Below, piece by piece: positions 1 through 8,163 of a DNA stretch of 60,653 nt; position 1 is the first letter of the stretch; each line of letters opens with the position of its first letter. Made by a program: the position numbers and the translations under genes. Under the pieces are notes generated by a model, which was not told the DNA's origin, made no database searches, and saw only the letters and a list, made by a program, of their open reading frames with translations. The stretch comes from Ruminococcus turbiniformis (lineage in GTDB: Bacteria; Bacillota; Clostridia; Lachnospirales; Lachnospiraceae). The stretch spans positions 1-60,653 of the forward strand of contig NZ_JAJEQX010000026.1 of NCBI RefSeq assembly GCF_020687545.1. The letters are read 5' to 3'.

Positions 1-380
1 ACATGAAGCATACCACCTTTCAAAAACTATTTTTAGTATAACTCGTGAAAGGCAAAAAAGCTTGCATTTACTGTAAAATATTAAATTTTCAAGATTCTAT
101 TTCTAAGGCTTTTGACCCCGACATCATATCATTAAGTTAAGCTATTGATGCCCCAAACCTTTTAGAGAAGATTATGTTAAAAGCGTAGTCTTCTTTTTTA
201 TTAACTTTTTATAAAACTGTTAACAAATCTTTTGGCAGTAACAGTCTCGGTTATGAAATCGGCGAGTTTTTTGACTATAAGAAAGGCTTTTTGCTTATGC
301 TATACGGTTGAGAGATTCTGACAAAGCAAGTATTGTATCAGGAATCAATCTGTAATTCTGTGAATTTTTGTTCACAATTC
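1..380. other. AT-rich interval without a recognisable gene
   Basis: No convincing gene is visible. One frame is open from the left edge to a TAA at 74-76 (about 24 codons) and could be the tail of a gene outside the window, but nothing in it is recognisable. The rest is AT-rich with many stops on both strands and ends at the marR promoter. Confidence 0.5.
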
Positions 381-408
381 TTGACTTCACGATTCGAACC
401 GCTATAAT
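381..408 (+). promoter_or_regulatory. sigma-A type promoter of the marR-MATE operon
   Basis: The -35 TTGACT (381-386) and the -10 TATAAT (403-408) are separated by 16 bp. Transcription would begin near 415 and run through the repeated palindrome at 424-453 before the ribosome site of the marR gene. Confidence 0.75.
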
Positions 409-423
409 GTTTTTATGGAAACG

Positions 424-453
424 GTTTATATAAAAACTGTTTATATAAAAACT
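424..453 (+). promoter_or_regulatory. tandem palindromic repeat, candidate MarR operator
   Basis: The 15-bp unit GTTTATATAAAAACT occurs twice head to tail (424-438 and 439-453). Each copy contains the perfect palindrome TTTATATAAA. It lies just downstream of the promoter and upstream of the ribosome site at 472-477, where binding by the encoded MarR protein would block its own transcription. That role is inferred from position; an AT-rich repeat without function is possible. Confidence 0.45.
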
Positions 454-486
454 ATTTTACAAAAAATGTTCGGAGGGACAATATTT

Positions 487-933
487 ATGGTAAAAAGTAC
501 AGAGATGTGGATGGGGCTGCGGAGTCTGATCCGATTATATGACAAGATGCTGAAAAAGGTTTGTACAGAACATGACCTTACGACTATTGAGGCTGATGTT
601 ATCAGTTTTCTTCAGAATAATCCGGGCAAAGACACAGCGGCGGATATCGTGGAGCTTAGAGGGCTTTCAAAAGGAGCGGTATCAAAAGCTGTGGAGTCTC
701 TGATCCGGAAATCACTTCTGGAGCGGATGCCGGATACGGAAGACCGGAGACGGATTCACCTGAAACTGAAACCGGAGGCGAAGCCGGTGACAGAGATGAT
801 AGACGATGTAAGAAGAGAGTTTTTAAATACTGTCCTGGAAGGCTTTACGAAAGAGGAACTGGAAGAGCATACAAGATTTTTCCAAAGAATGTTTGACAAT
901 ACGTTAAGAGAGCTTGAAAGGAGGGGAAGATGA
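487..933 (+). CDS. MarR family transcriptional regulator
   Basis: A 148-residue winged-helix regulator. The start is placed at 487 because GGAGGG (472-477) lies 9 bp upstream; an in-frame ATG at 415 has no ribosome site and would start inside the repeated operator region. The order is helix, then HTH with recognition-helix residues around LRGLSKGAVSKAVESL, then wing residues (PDTEDRRRIHLKL) containing the typical DxRR motif, then a C-terminal dimerisation helix. It overlaps the MATE gene by 4 nt (ATGA), so the two are translationally coupled. The usual role of such pairs is ligand-relieved repression of the pump; the ligand cannot be read from sequence. Confidence 0.9.
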   Translation: MVKSTEMWMGLRSLIRLYDKMLKKVCTEHDLTTIEADVISFLQNNPGKDTAADIVELRGLSKGAVSKAVESLIRKSLLERMPDTEDRRRIHLKLKPEAKPVTEMIDDVRREFLNTVLEGFTKEELEEHTRFFQRMFDNTLRELERRGR

Positions 934-2381
934 TGGAAAAGACAGATAAAGACCAGATTGAAACCGGCAGCGGCGCGGATGCCGGCGTCAATACAGGAAC
1001 GGAAAGCGACGATAAGGAGTTTCTGAGAACCGAGCCACTCGGAAAGCTGCTTCTTAAACTGGCGCTGCCGACAGTGGCGGCACAGCTGATCAACATGCTT
1101 TACAATATTGTTGACAGAATCTATATCGGGCATATTCCGGATATCGGAGCGACGGCTCTGACCGGAGTGGGAGTCTGTATGCCGCTGATTATGATTGTTT
1201 CCGCGTTTGCGGCGCTGGTCGGGTACGGCGGAGCTCCCAGAGCGTCGATTTTCATGGGAAAAAAAGACAAGGACACGGCAGAAAAAATTCTGGGAAACTG
1301 TTTTGTGGTTCAGGTTTTGATTTCTGTTATTCTCACAGTTGTGCTTCTGATATGGAACCGGGATTTTCTCATGGCGTTCGGAGCAAGTGAGAACACAATC
1401 GGATATGGCGTAAACTATATGAACATCTACGCTCTTGGAACGATCTTTGTTGAGATTACTCTTGGAATGAACGCGTTTATCACTGCGCAGGGATTTGCAA
1501 AGACCGGTATGCTTTCCGTGCTGATCGGGGCAGTGTCCAATATCATTCTGGATCCGGTCTTCATTTTCGGATTTAACATGGATGTCCGGGGCGCGGCCCT
1601 GGCGACGATCATCTCACAGGCGCTTTCCTGCATCTGGGTAGTCAGATTCCTCTGCGGAAAGAAGACTTTCCTGAAGATCAGAAAGAAGAATCTCAGACTG
1701 GCGCCGAAGATTATCTTCCCCTGCCTTGCGCTTGGCACTGCCACATTTATCATGCAGGCCAGCGAGAGTGTGATCTCCGTATGCTTTAACAGTTCTCTGC
1801 AGAATTACGGCGGTGATATTGCGGTTGGAGCAATGACGATCCTGACAAGTGTCATGCAGTTTGCAATGCTCCCGCTTCAGGGCCTTGGACAGGGCGCGCA
1901 GCCGATTATCAGCTACTGCTACGGCGCAGGAGACTCCGGAAGAGTGAGGTCGGCATTTATGCTGCTGCTCAAAGCCAGCATGACATACTCGATCGCCCTG
2001 TGGGTGCTGGTCATGCTGTTTCCGGGTGGATTTGCAGCCATGTTTACAACAGACGCCGCGCTGATGGAATATACAAGAACCGCACTGAGAATCTATATGG
2101 CGTCTATGTTCCTGTTCGGTATCCAGATTGCCTGCCAGATGACGTTTAACGCGCTGGGAAAAGCGGTGGAGTCAATTGTTGTTGCCGTGATGAGAAAGTT
2201 TGTACTTTTAATTCCGCTGATCTATATTATGCCGCATATCATAACATCTGACCAGGCTTTGGCTGTTTATGTCGCGGAGCCGATCGCGGATCTGCTGGCT
2301 GTGACGTTTACAGCAATCCTATTTACGGTACAGTTTAAGAAAACGCTGAAAAAAATTGATAAGACTGTCAAAGCGGCATAA
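930..2381 (+). CDS. MATE family multidrug efflux transporter
   Basis: A 483-residue polytopic membrane protein of the multi-antimicrobial extrusion family (NorM/MepA-like), which exports cationic drugs or metabolites by Na+ or H+ antiport. After a short acidic cytoplasmic N-terminus (about 40 residues) it shows two repeated MatE halves of about six membrane helices each. Visible family features include the PTVAAQLINMLYNIVDRIYIG segment region of helix 1 and the PLQGLGQGAQPIISYCYG segment of the second half. The start overlaps the marR stop by 4 nt and AGGAGGGG precedes it, so it is the second gene of a marR-pump operon. Substrate is unknown. Confidence 0.92.
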   Translation: MMEKTDKDQIETGSGADAGVNTGTESDDKEFLRTEPLGKLLLKLALPTVAAQLINMLYNIVDRIYIGHIPDIGATALTGVGVCMPLIMIVSAFAALVGYGGAPRASIFMGKKDKDTAEKILGNCFVVQVLISVILTVVLLIWNRDFLMAFGASENTIGYGVNYMNIYALGTIFVEITLGMNAFITAQGFAKTGMLSVLIGAVSNIILDPVFIFGFNMDVRGAALATIISQALSCIWVVRFLCGKKTFLKIRKKNLRLAPKIIFPCLALGTATFIMQASESVISVCFNSSLQNYGGDIAVGAMTILTSVMQFAMLPLQGLGQGAQPIISYCYGAGDSGRVRSAFMLLLKASMTYSIALWVLVMLFPGGFAAMFTTDAALMEYTRTALRIYMASMFLFGIQIACQMTFNALGKAVESIVVAVMRKFVLLIPLIYIMPHIITSDQALAVYVAEPIADLLAVTFTAILFTVQFKKTLKKIDKTVKAA

Positions 2382-2407
2382 GGCAGAGACAAAGCGGGAG
2401 GAATATC

Positions 2408-2437
2408 TTGACTTTTCTGTGAAAGGATTTCTATAAT
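2408..2437 (+). promoter_or_regulatory. promoter of the PrpR-type regulator
   Basis: TTGACT (2408-2413) and TATAAT (2432-2437) are separated by 18 bp, about 70 bp before the start chosen for the downstream regulator gene. Confidence 0.65.
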
Positions 2438-2505
2438 TAATTCAGATTCCGTCTGTTTGCTTTGTTATGAAGAAAAGAACCATATACACAGGGAGAACAT
2501 CAGAT

Positions 2506-4425
2506 ATGACAAAGATTGCTCTTTTAGTTCCTTATGAAAGTATACTTCAGGTCGCTGAAAAAGTGATAGAAGAACATAACTATAATATTGAGTACAAAAA
2601 GGTTATACAAACTGAAGATGCCGTGAATGAAGCGCGGATGGCGATTAAGTCCGGCGCGCGCATCATTATAGCGAGAGGTTTCCAGGCAAAACTGATTAAA
2701 GATTATACAAACATCCCGCTCGTGGAAATGCGTTTCCATGCACAGGAAATCGGCCTGCTGTTAAAAAGAGCAAAAGCGATACTAAAGAAAGAGTGTCCTG
2801 TTGTAGGCCTTATTGTTTTCAGCAATATGCTCTGCAACATGTCACACATGGAGGAACTCTTTAATGTAAAGCTGCATATTCGCAGCATTGAACAAAATGA
2901 TGAGGTTCCGGGTGTAATAGAAGAGATGAAGGGGCTTGGCGCTGAGCTTATAATCGGGGGTGAAATCGTCTGCCGTGAGGCACAGATGGCAGGGTTTCCT
3001 GTTCTCCCGTATGAGTCGACGGAAGAGTCTGTTCTTGAGGCTCTGCAGATCGCGGAGCGCATGTCTTCCGCGACGGAAACGGAGAAAGAGACAAAGGCTC
3101 AGTTTGAGACTGTCCTTGATACAGCGTTTCATGGTATTGTCAAGGTGGACGCTGAGGGAAAGATTATCACATTGAACCGGCTGGTGGAAAACCTGATCGG
3201 AAAAACCGCGGAGGAAGTGGAAGGGCTTGAATTTAAAGAAGTATTTCCGTGGTTTGAGGGAGAAATATTCGGGGATATACTTTCGGGAAAACGGGAAAAT
3301 TACTCTACATCGCTCCAGTTTCAGGGAAAGTCCTGGATTCTGCTCGCGGCTTCAATCCGGTATGACGATCAGATATCCGGCGCGATTATTTCTCTCCAGA
3401 GAATGGAGGATTTTGCGAGAAGCGGAAAAAAGGAAATGCAGGAAGTGTATCTGCAGGGATTTACAGCCCAGAAGACATTCCGTGATATCCGGACAAAAAA
3501 CCGCCGGATGCAGGAGATCCTGGACAAAGCCAGAAAATATGCGCTTTCAGATTCTCCGGTGATGATATACGGAGAGATCGGAACAGAGTATGCTGCTGTT
3601 GCCGAGGCTATCCATAATAACAGCGTGCGGCGGACAGGCCCGTTTGTCAGCGTCAATGTACGGGGGCTGGAATACAGCCGTCAGATGGAGGCTCTGTTCG
3701 GCGGGGAACCGGGGGAAATTAAAGCTGAAATAAACATAAAAGGGGCGTTTACCCTGGCCAGCCATGGAACTGTCCTGATCAATGGCATTGAACACTTGAA
3801 TCCCCGTGTGCAGTACATGATTTACAGAATCTTCCGGCCGGGGTATATGGAAAAAACGGATTATCTGTCCGTAGAAAATCTGGATGTCAGAATTATTGTC
3901 TGTACACATAAAAATCTGAAATTACTGGCGGAAGAGGAGAAGTTTAACAGGGAACTTTTCTATTTCCTTCAGGGACTGACGCTGGAAATCCCGCCTCTCA
4001 GAGAGCGGGCAGAGGATCTGGAGGAGTGCATCGATCAGTGTATTCAGGAAAACTGCCGGAAATACAACAAATATCTCAAGCTGACAAAAGGCGGGAGGGA
4101 CAGACTGCTCAGTTTTCCGTGGGAAGGAAATCTTGTACAGATCCGCTCCTTTTGTGAGCGTCTTGTCCTTGAAACAGAAAAGCGAAGCGTAAGCGAGACA
4201 GAGATTCAGAATCTGTTCGGCAGCCTGTATCCGCTCGTGAGGAGAGTGAAAGGCGAAGAAAAGATTGTAGTGTATAACTCGAAGGAGGCGGCAGACCTCT
4301 CCGCGCTTTTGAAAAAGCATAACGGAAACAGGAGCCTTGTAGCGCAGGAGATGGGGATCAGCACAACGACTTTGTGGAGGAGAATGAAGAAGTTCGGGAT
4401 AGAAGCAAGCTATGACAGCAGATAA
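2506..4425 (+). CDS. PrpR_N / PAS / degenerate AAA+ / Fis-HTH transcriptional regulator
   Basis: A 639-residue regulator. The start at 2506 follows CAGGGAGA (2489-2496); the in-frame ATG at 2467 lacks a ribosome site. Domains in order: PrpR_N sensor (about 5-180), PAS (about 200-310), an AAA+ domain of the sigma-54 activator type (about 325-560) and a Fis-type HTH at the end (RSLVAQEMGISTTTLWRRM). The AAA+ domain is degraded: the Walker A region reads GEIGTEYAAV without GK[ST], the GAFTGA loop reads GAFTLA, and the Walker B region reads TVLINGIEHL without the DE pair. Family knowledge says these residues hydrolyse ATP and touch sigma-54, so this protein probably acts by DNA binding alone. It stands upstream of the aldarate operon in the same direction and is its likely regulator. 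Confidence 0.85.
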   Translation: MTKIALLVPYESILQVAEKVIEEHNYNIEYKKVIQTEDAVNEARMAIKSGARIIIARGFQAKLIKDYTNIPLVEMRFHAQEIGLLLKRAKAILKKECPVVGLIVFSNMLCNMSHMEELFNVKLHIRSIEQNDEVPGVIEEMKGLGAELIIGGEIVCREAQMAGFPVLPYESTEESVLEALQIAERMSSATETEKETKAQFETVLDTAFHGIVKVDAEGKIITLNRLVENLIGKTAEEVEGLEFKEVFPWFEGEIFGDILSGKRENYSTSLQFQGKSWILLAASIRYDDQISGAIISLQRMEDFARSGKKEMQEVYLQGFTAQKTFRDIRTKNRRMQEILDKARKYALSDSPVMIYGEIGTEYAAVAEAIHNNSVRRTGPFVSVNVRGLEYSRQMEALFGGEPGEIKAEINIKGAFTLASHGTVLINGIEHLNPRVQYMIYRIFRPGYMEKTDYLSVENLDVRIIVCTHKNLKLLAEEEKFNRELFYFLQGLTLEIPPLRERAEDLEECIDQCIQENCRKYNKYLKLTKGGRDRLLSFPWEGNLVQIRSFCERLVLETEKRSVSETEIQNLFGSLYPLVRRVKGEEKIVVYNSKEAADLSALLKKHNGNRSLVAQEMGISTTTLWRRMKKFGIEASYDSR

Positions 4426-4684
4426 GTAAAAAAGACGCTCCTTTTTTGTAATAGGAACCGGCGCCAGAGCGGTCTGACGCCGGAGCAGCTCATAGCGTTT
4501 CCTGCCGGTCATGCTGCCGTCCTCATAAGGCTGCTGTGTCAAGCATTAAATTTTCTAAAAATCAAATCTCTTATTTGGCAATCATTTAAAACATTTCAAT
4601 AAATGAATGAAGCATTTCAAAAAAGTTACAAATTATTCCATACGACAAATCCGAATAGAATTGAAAAATGAAAATGAAATGATA
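4426..4684. promoter_or_regulatory. AT-rich spacer with repeated CATTTCAA boxes upstream of the aldarate operon
   Basis: No gene is seen. CATTTCAA occurs at 4592-4599 and 4613-4620, exactly 21 bp apart (two helical turns), with a near copy CATTTAAA at 4583-4590. Further TTGAAAAATG and GAAATG elements lie on the other orientation close to the promoter. Helically phased boxes 70-100 bp before a -35 element suit an activator; the upstream PrpR-type protein is the obvious candidate, which is inference. A GC-rich inverted repeat (CCGGCG...CGCCGG, about 4458-4482) follows the regulator gene but has no T-run. Confidence 0.35.
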
Positions 4685-4712
4685 TTGACTATAATTGCAA
4701 TAAAAATATCAT
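4685..4712 (+). promoter_or_regulatory. promoter of the aldarate operon
   Basis: TTGACT (4685-4690) and TATCAT (4707-4712) are separated by 16 bp. This predicts a leader of about 185 nt before the first gene. No riboswitch class was recognised in that leader. Confidence 0.5.
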
Positions 4713-4904
4713 ATTTTGAAAGATCGTGCAGAAGGTATAAAAATGAAAGATACAGCTTGTTATTTACGTCAATAGAATTTTAGAGCGCAGATTTTTAAAA
4801 TAGCATTATAGACGCAGTGCACAGCGTACTTTCCAAACTGCCTGAACGTATTTGGGCGGAATAACAAGCTAAACCAGAGTAACTGGAAAATGGAGGAATG
4901 TGAA

Positions 4905-5792
4905 ATGAAGATCGGATTTATCGGACTGGGAATTATGGGAAAACCCATGAGCAAAAACCTGATTAAAGCAGGATATGAGCTGGTAGTTAATAATAAAGAA
5001 CGCGCGGCAATGGACGAGCTTGCAGAGTGCGGCGCAGAGACTGCGGAAACTGCGGCAGAGGTGGCTTCCAGGTGTCAGGTGATTATAACAATGCTCCCGA
5101 ATTCTCCTCATGTAAGAGAAGTATGTCTCGGAGAAAACGGAATTATCGACGGGGCAAAAGAGGGAACCGTAGTGATCGATATGAGTTCTATTGATCCGGT
5201 ACAGTCAAAGGCAATCGGTGCTGAACTTGCAAAGAAGGGGATTGAGCTGATGGACGCTCCGGTAAGCGGCGGAGAGCCTAAAGCCATCGACGGAACAATC
5301 TCTGTGATGGTGGGAGGCGCGAAGGAAACATTTGACCGCTTTTATGATCTTTTAATGGCAATGGCGGGTTCAGTCGTTTATGTCGGGCCTCTCGGATCCG
5401 GAAATGTGGCGAAGCTGGCAAACCAGGTTATCGTGGCAGTGAACATCGCCGCTGTTTCCGAAGCTCTTACCCTGGCGGTGAAAAACGGCGCAGATCCAGA
5501 GCTTGTATATCAGGCAATCCGCGGAGGTCTTGCGGGTTCCACAGTCCTGGATGCGAAAGCTCCTATGATGATGGCACATGATTTTAAGCCGGGATTCCGT
5601 ATTGAGCTTCACATCAAGGATCTTACAAACGCTCTGAACGCAGCGCATGCTACGGACACTTCCCTTCCTATGACGGCTCAGGTGATGGAGATTATGCAGG
5701 CACTGAAGAATGATGGATGCGCAAAAGAGGATCACAGTGCGATCGTGAAATATTACGAGAAAATTTCGAATGTATCAGTTGAAAAGGAATAA
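4905..5792 (+). CDS. garR: 2-hydroxy-3-oxopropionate (tartronate semialdehyde) reductase
   Basis: A 295-residue beta-hydroxyacid dehydrogenase that reduces tartronate semialdehyde to D-glycerate with NAD(P)H. The start at 4905 follows GGAGG (4892-4896); an in-frame ATG at 4890 overlaps that ribosome site. The N-terminal Rossmann fold begins GFIGLGIMGKPMS. The substrate-binding signature DAPVSGGEPKA lies at about 118-127 and the catalytic lysine is K170 in GNVAKLANQ. The C-terminal half is the helical dimerisation domain. It is the first gene of a five-gene operon with both hexarate dehydratases, which supports GarR over other members of this family (for example 3-hydroxyisobutyrate dehydrogenase). 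Confidence 0.87.
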   Translation: MKIGFIGLGIMGKPMSKNLIKAGYELVVNNKERAAMDELAECGAETAETAAEVASRCQVIITMLPNSPHVREVCLGENGIIDGAKEGTVVIDMSSIDPVQSKAIGAELAKKGIELMDAPVSGGEPKAIDGTISVMVGGAKETFDRFYDLLMAMAGSVVYVGPLGSGNVAKLANQVIVAVNIAAVSEALTLAVKNGADPELVYQAIRGGLAGSTVLDAKAPMMMAHDFKPGFRIELHIKDLTNALNAAHATDTSLPMTAQVMEIMQALKNDGCAKEDHSAIVKYYEKISNVSVEKE

Positions 5793-5825
5793 GAGGTTGA
5801 AAAACTGCGGTAGGAGGGTAATGGA

Positions 5826-7226
5826 ATGAGCGAATCTACACAGATGATGCTTGGTCTGCTTCTGGGAATCATTGTCATGATCATCCTTGTGTCCAAGACC
5901 AAAGTACATACATTTATCGCGCTGCTTGTGGCGGCGTGCATAACGGGAATTATCGGCGGCATGCCTCTGGTTGATGCCACCGCGGAAGACGGAAGCACGA
6001 TTACAGGGCTTGTCACTGCCATAGAGAACGGCTTTGGAAATACGCTGTCGAGTACCGGAATTATTATCGGACTTGGCGTTATGATGGGCGGTATCCTTGA
6101 AAAATCAGGCGCGGCGGAAAGAATGGCATATTCGTTTATCAAAGCTGTCGGAAAGAAAAAAGAGGAATGGGCTCTTGCGATTACAGGGTGGTTTATCGCG
6201 ATTCCTGTATTTGCCGATTCGGCAATCGTCATCTTTGCGCCGCTGTGTAAAGCAATGTCAAGAGTGACGGGAAAATCTCTTGTGGGGCTGGCTCTTGCCA
6301 TGGCGGCAGGACTGCAGCTGACACACTGCCTTGTACCGCCGACTCCCGGCCCCACAACTGCGGCAAGTATGCTGGGCGTGGACGTAGGGCAGATGATAAT
6401 CTGCGGCGCGCTGATCTCAATTCCGATGCTGATTGTCGCGGTGTTTTACTGCCAGTATATCGGAAAGAAGATTTATCAGGTGCCGACAGAGGATGGCGGA
6501 TTCGAAAGAAAAGAGTTCAGACCGGAATATATTAAATCCATGGAAGAACTGGACAGGCTGATCGGCGAAAAAGAGCTTCCGGGGCTGTGGGCTTCTATCG
6601 CGCCTATTATCGTTCCGCTTATCCTGATTCTCATGAATACAGTGTTAAGCCTTCTCGGAATTGACATCCCGGTTGTATCCTTCATCGGGGAACCGGTCAT
6701 TGCTCTTGCGGCAGGCACGCTGATTGCCGTGTACGGGCTGATGGCGAAAGCGGATACAAAGAAAGTCCTTAATATTATGGATGATTCTATTAAGAGCACC
6801 GGAATTATCATGCTTATTACCGGAGCAGGCGGATCGCTTGGAAATGTTATTAAAGTCAGCGGTATCGGGGATGCCCTTGGAGAAGTTGTTATGAACTTCC
6901 CGCTTCCGGCAATCCTGATCCCGTTCCTCATCGCAGCGCTTATGCGCATTGCCCTGGGTTCGGCGACAGTTGCGATCACTACAGCGGCAACTCTTTCGGC
7001 GTCTCTGATGGGAAGCATCTCGGTAAGTCCGCTGCTTATGGCGGTATCCTGCTGCGTAGGGGCAATTTCCTTCTCTTACTTTAACGACAGCGGGTTCTGG
7101 GTATGGAATGGTATGTTTGGCGTTCCGGAGCTCAAAGATCAGATTCGCTGTAAAACAGCAATTTCAATGATTATGGCAGGAGTAGGTATTGTGGAGCTGC
7201 TGATAGTATCGATGGTAATGCACTGA
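5826..7226 (+). CDS. GntP family permease (gluconate/aldarate transporter)
   Basis: A 466-residue polytopic membrane protein of the GntP/GntT family, proton symporters for gluconate-like sugar acids. A strong AGGAGGG precedes the ATG at 5826; an ATG at 5821 is out of frame and stops at once. Family hallmarks include the HCLVPPTPGPTTAA motif in the first half and the FNDSGFW motif near the C-terminus, with about 12 membrane spans. It sits 33 bp after the garR gene and 15 bp before the DHDPS-family gene, so it is probably the uptake system for glucarate or galactarate. In E. coli the equivalent carriers (GudP, GarP) belong to a different family (MFS), so the substrate is inferred from context. 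Confidence 0.88.
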   Translation: MSESTQMMLGLLLGIIVMIILVSKTKVHTFIALLVAACITGIIGGMPLVDATAEDGSTITGLVTAIENGFGNTLSSTGIIIGLGVMMGGILEKSGAAERMAYSFIKAVGKKKEEWALAITGWFIAIPVFADSAIVIFAPLCKAMSRVTGKSLVGLALAMAAGLQLTHCLVPPTPGPTTAASMLGVDVGQMIICGALISIPMLIVAVFYCQYIGKKIYQVPTEDGGFERKEFRPEYIKSMEELDRLIGEKELPGLWASIAPIIVPLILILMNTVLSLLGIDIPVVSFIGEPVIALAAGTLIAVYGLMAKADTKKVLNIMDDSIKSTGIIMLITGAGGSLGNVIKVSGIGDALGEVVMNFPLPAILIPFLIAALMRIALGSATVAITTAATLSASLMGSISVSPLLMAVSCCVGAISFSYFNDSGFWVWNGMFGVPELKDQIRCKTAISMIMAGVGIVELLIVSMVMH

Positions 7227-7241
7227 TAGGAGGAAAGACGG

Positions 7242-8156
7242 ATGAATACAGATTTTATAAAAGGTGTGATTGTTCCGATTATCACTCCTGTAGATGAAAA
7301 TGAATCTATTGATGAAAAAAGGCTGCGCGCGCAGGTGGATTACGTCATCGAAGGAGGACTTTCGGGTATACTCGCCTTCGGGAGCAACGGAGAGTTCTAT
7401 GTCGTTGAAGAAGACGAGATGGAACGGGGGCTGAAAATCATTGTCAGCCAGACCTCGGGACGGGTTCCTGTTTATTTCGGTATCGGCGCTATCAGTACAA
7501 AAAAATGTGTCCGGCTGGCGAAAATGGCAGTGGAAAATGGAGCCAGCGGAATCTCCGTACTTCAGCCCATGTTCCTGAAACCGACGGAGAGCGAACTGTT
7601 CCTCCATTTTAAAACGATTGCGGAGGCGGTTCCGGATACACCGATGCTGCTTTACAACAATCCCGGAAGAGTCGGATATACGATGTCGGGAAATCTTGTG
7701 GAAAGACTGGCTCACGAGGTGGAAAACATTGTCGGTATGAAGGATACAAGCGGAGATATGACTCAGACCGCGGAATTTATACGGCGCACAAGAGATGTGG
7801 ACTTTAAGGTTTTCGGAGGAAAGGATACTCTTTTATACGCGTCTCTCTGCCACGGAGCAGTGGGCGGAGTCTGTACAGCAGGGAATTTTATGCCGGAGCT
7901 GATTACGGATATTTACAATAAATATATGGCAGGAGATATTGCGGGAGCGCTTGAGGCCCAGTTTAAATTAAATCCGGTCAGGCTGTCCATGGATGGGGCA
8001 AGCTTTCCGGTTGCCGCAAAGGATATGGCGAATTTAAGAGGGCTGGATGTCGGGGTACCCTATACTCCGAATCTTCCGACCCCGGAAGGGCCGGTTCTTG
8101 ACAGAATCAGGACAGAAATGAAAACCGCAGGACTGATCAGAGAAAGAAGAAAGTGA
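7242..8156 (+). CDS. dihydrodipicolinate synthase family protein (probable ketodeoxyglucarate aldolase or dehydratase)
   Basis: A 304-residue class I (Schiff-base) lyase of the DapA/NanA/KdgD superfamily. The fold signature FGSNGEF is at 47-53, the proton-relay tyrosine is Y138 in LLYNNPGR and the Schiff-base lysine is K167 in VGMKDTSGD. It is 15 bp after the permease with AGGAGG upstream. In aldarate pathways this family either dehydrates and decarboxylates 5-keto-4-deoxyglucarate (Bacillus/Pseudomonas KdgD type) or, by analogy with E. coli GarL, cleaves it to pyruvate and tartronate semialdehyde. The garR gene in the same operon favours aldol cleavage, but sequence alone does not decide. 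It is unlikely to be the lysine-pathway DapA given this context. Confidence 0.8.
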   Translation: MNTDFIKGVIVPIITPVDENESIDEKRLRAQVDYVIEGGLSGILAFGSNGEFYVVEEDEMERGLKIIVSQTSGRVPVYFGIGAISTKKCVRLAKMAVENGASGISVLQPMFLKPTESELFLHFKTIAEAVPDTPMLLYNNPGRVGYTMSGNLVERLAHEVENIVGMKDTSGDMTQTAEFIRRTRDVDFKVFGGKDTLLYASLCHGAVGGVCTAGNFMPELITDIYNKYMAGDIAGALEAQFKLNPVRLSMDGASFPVAAKDMANLRGLDVGVPYTPNLPTPEGPVLDRIRTEMKTAGLIRERRK

Positions 8157-8163
8157 GTATCTT

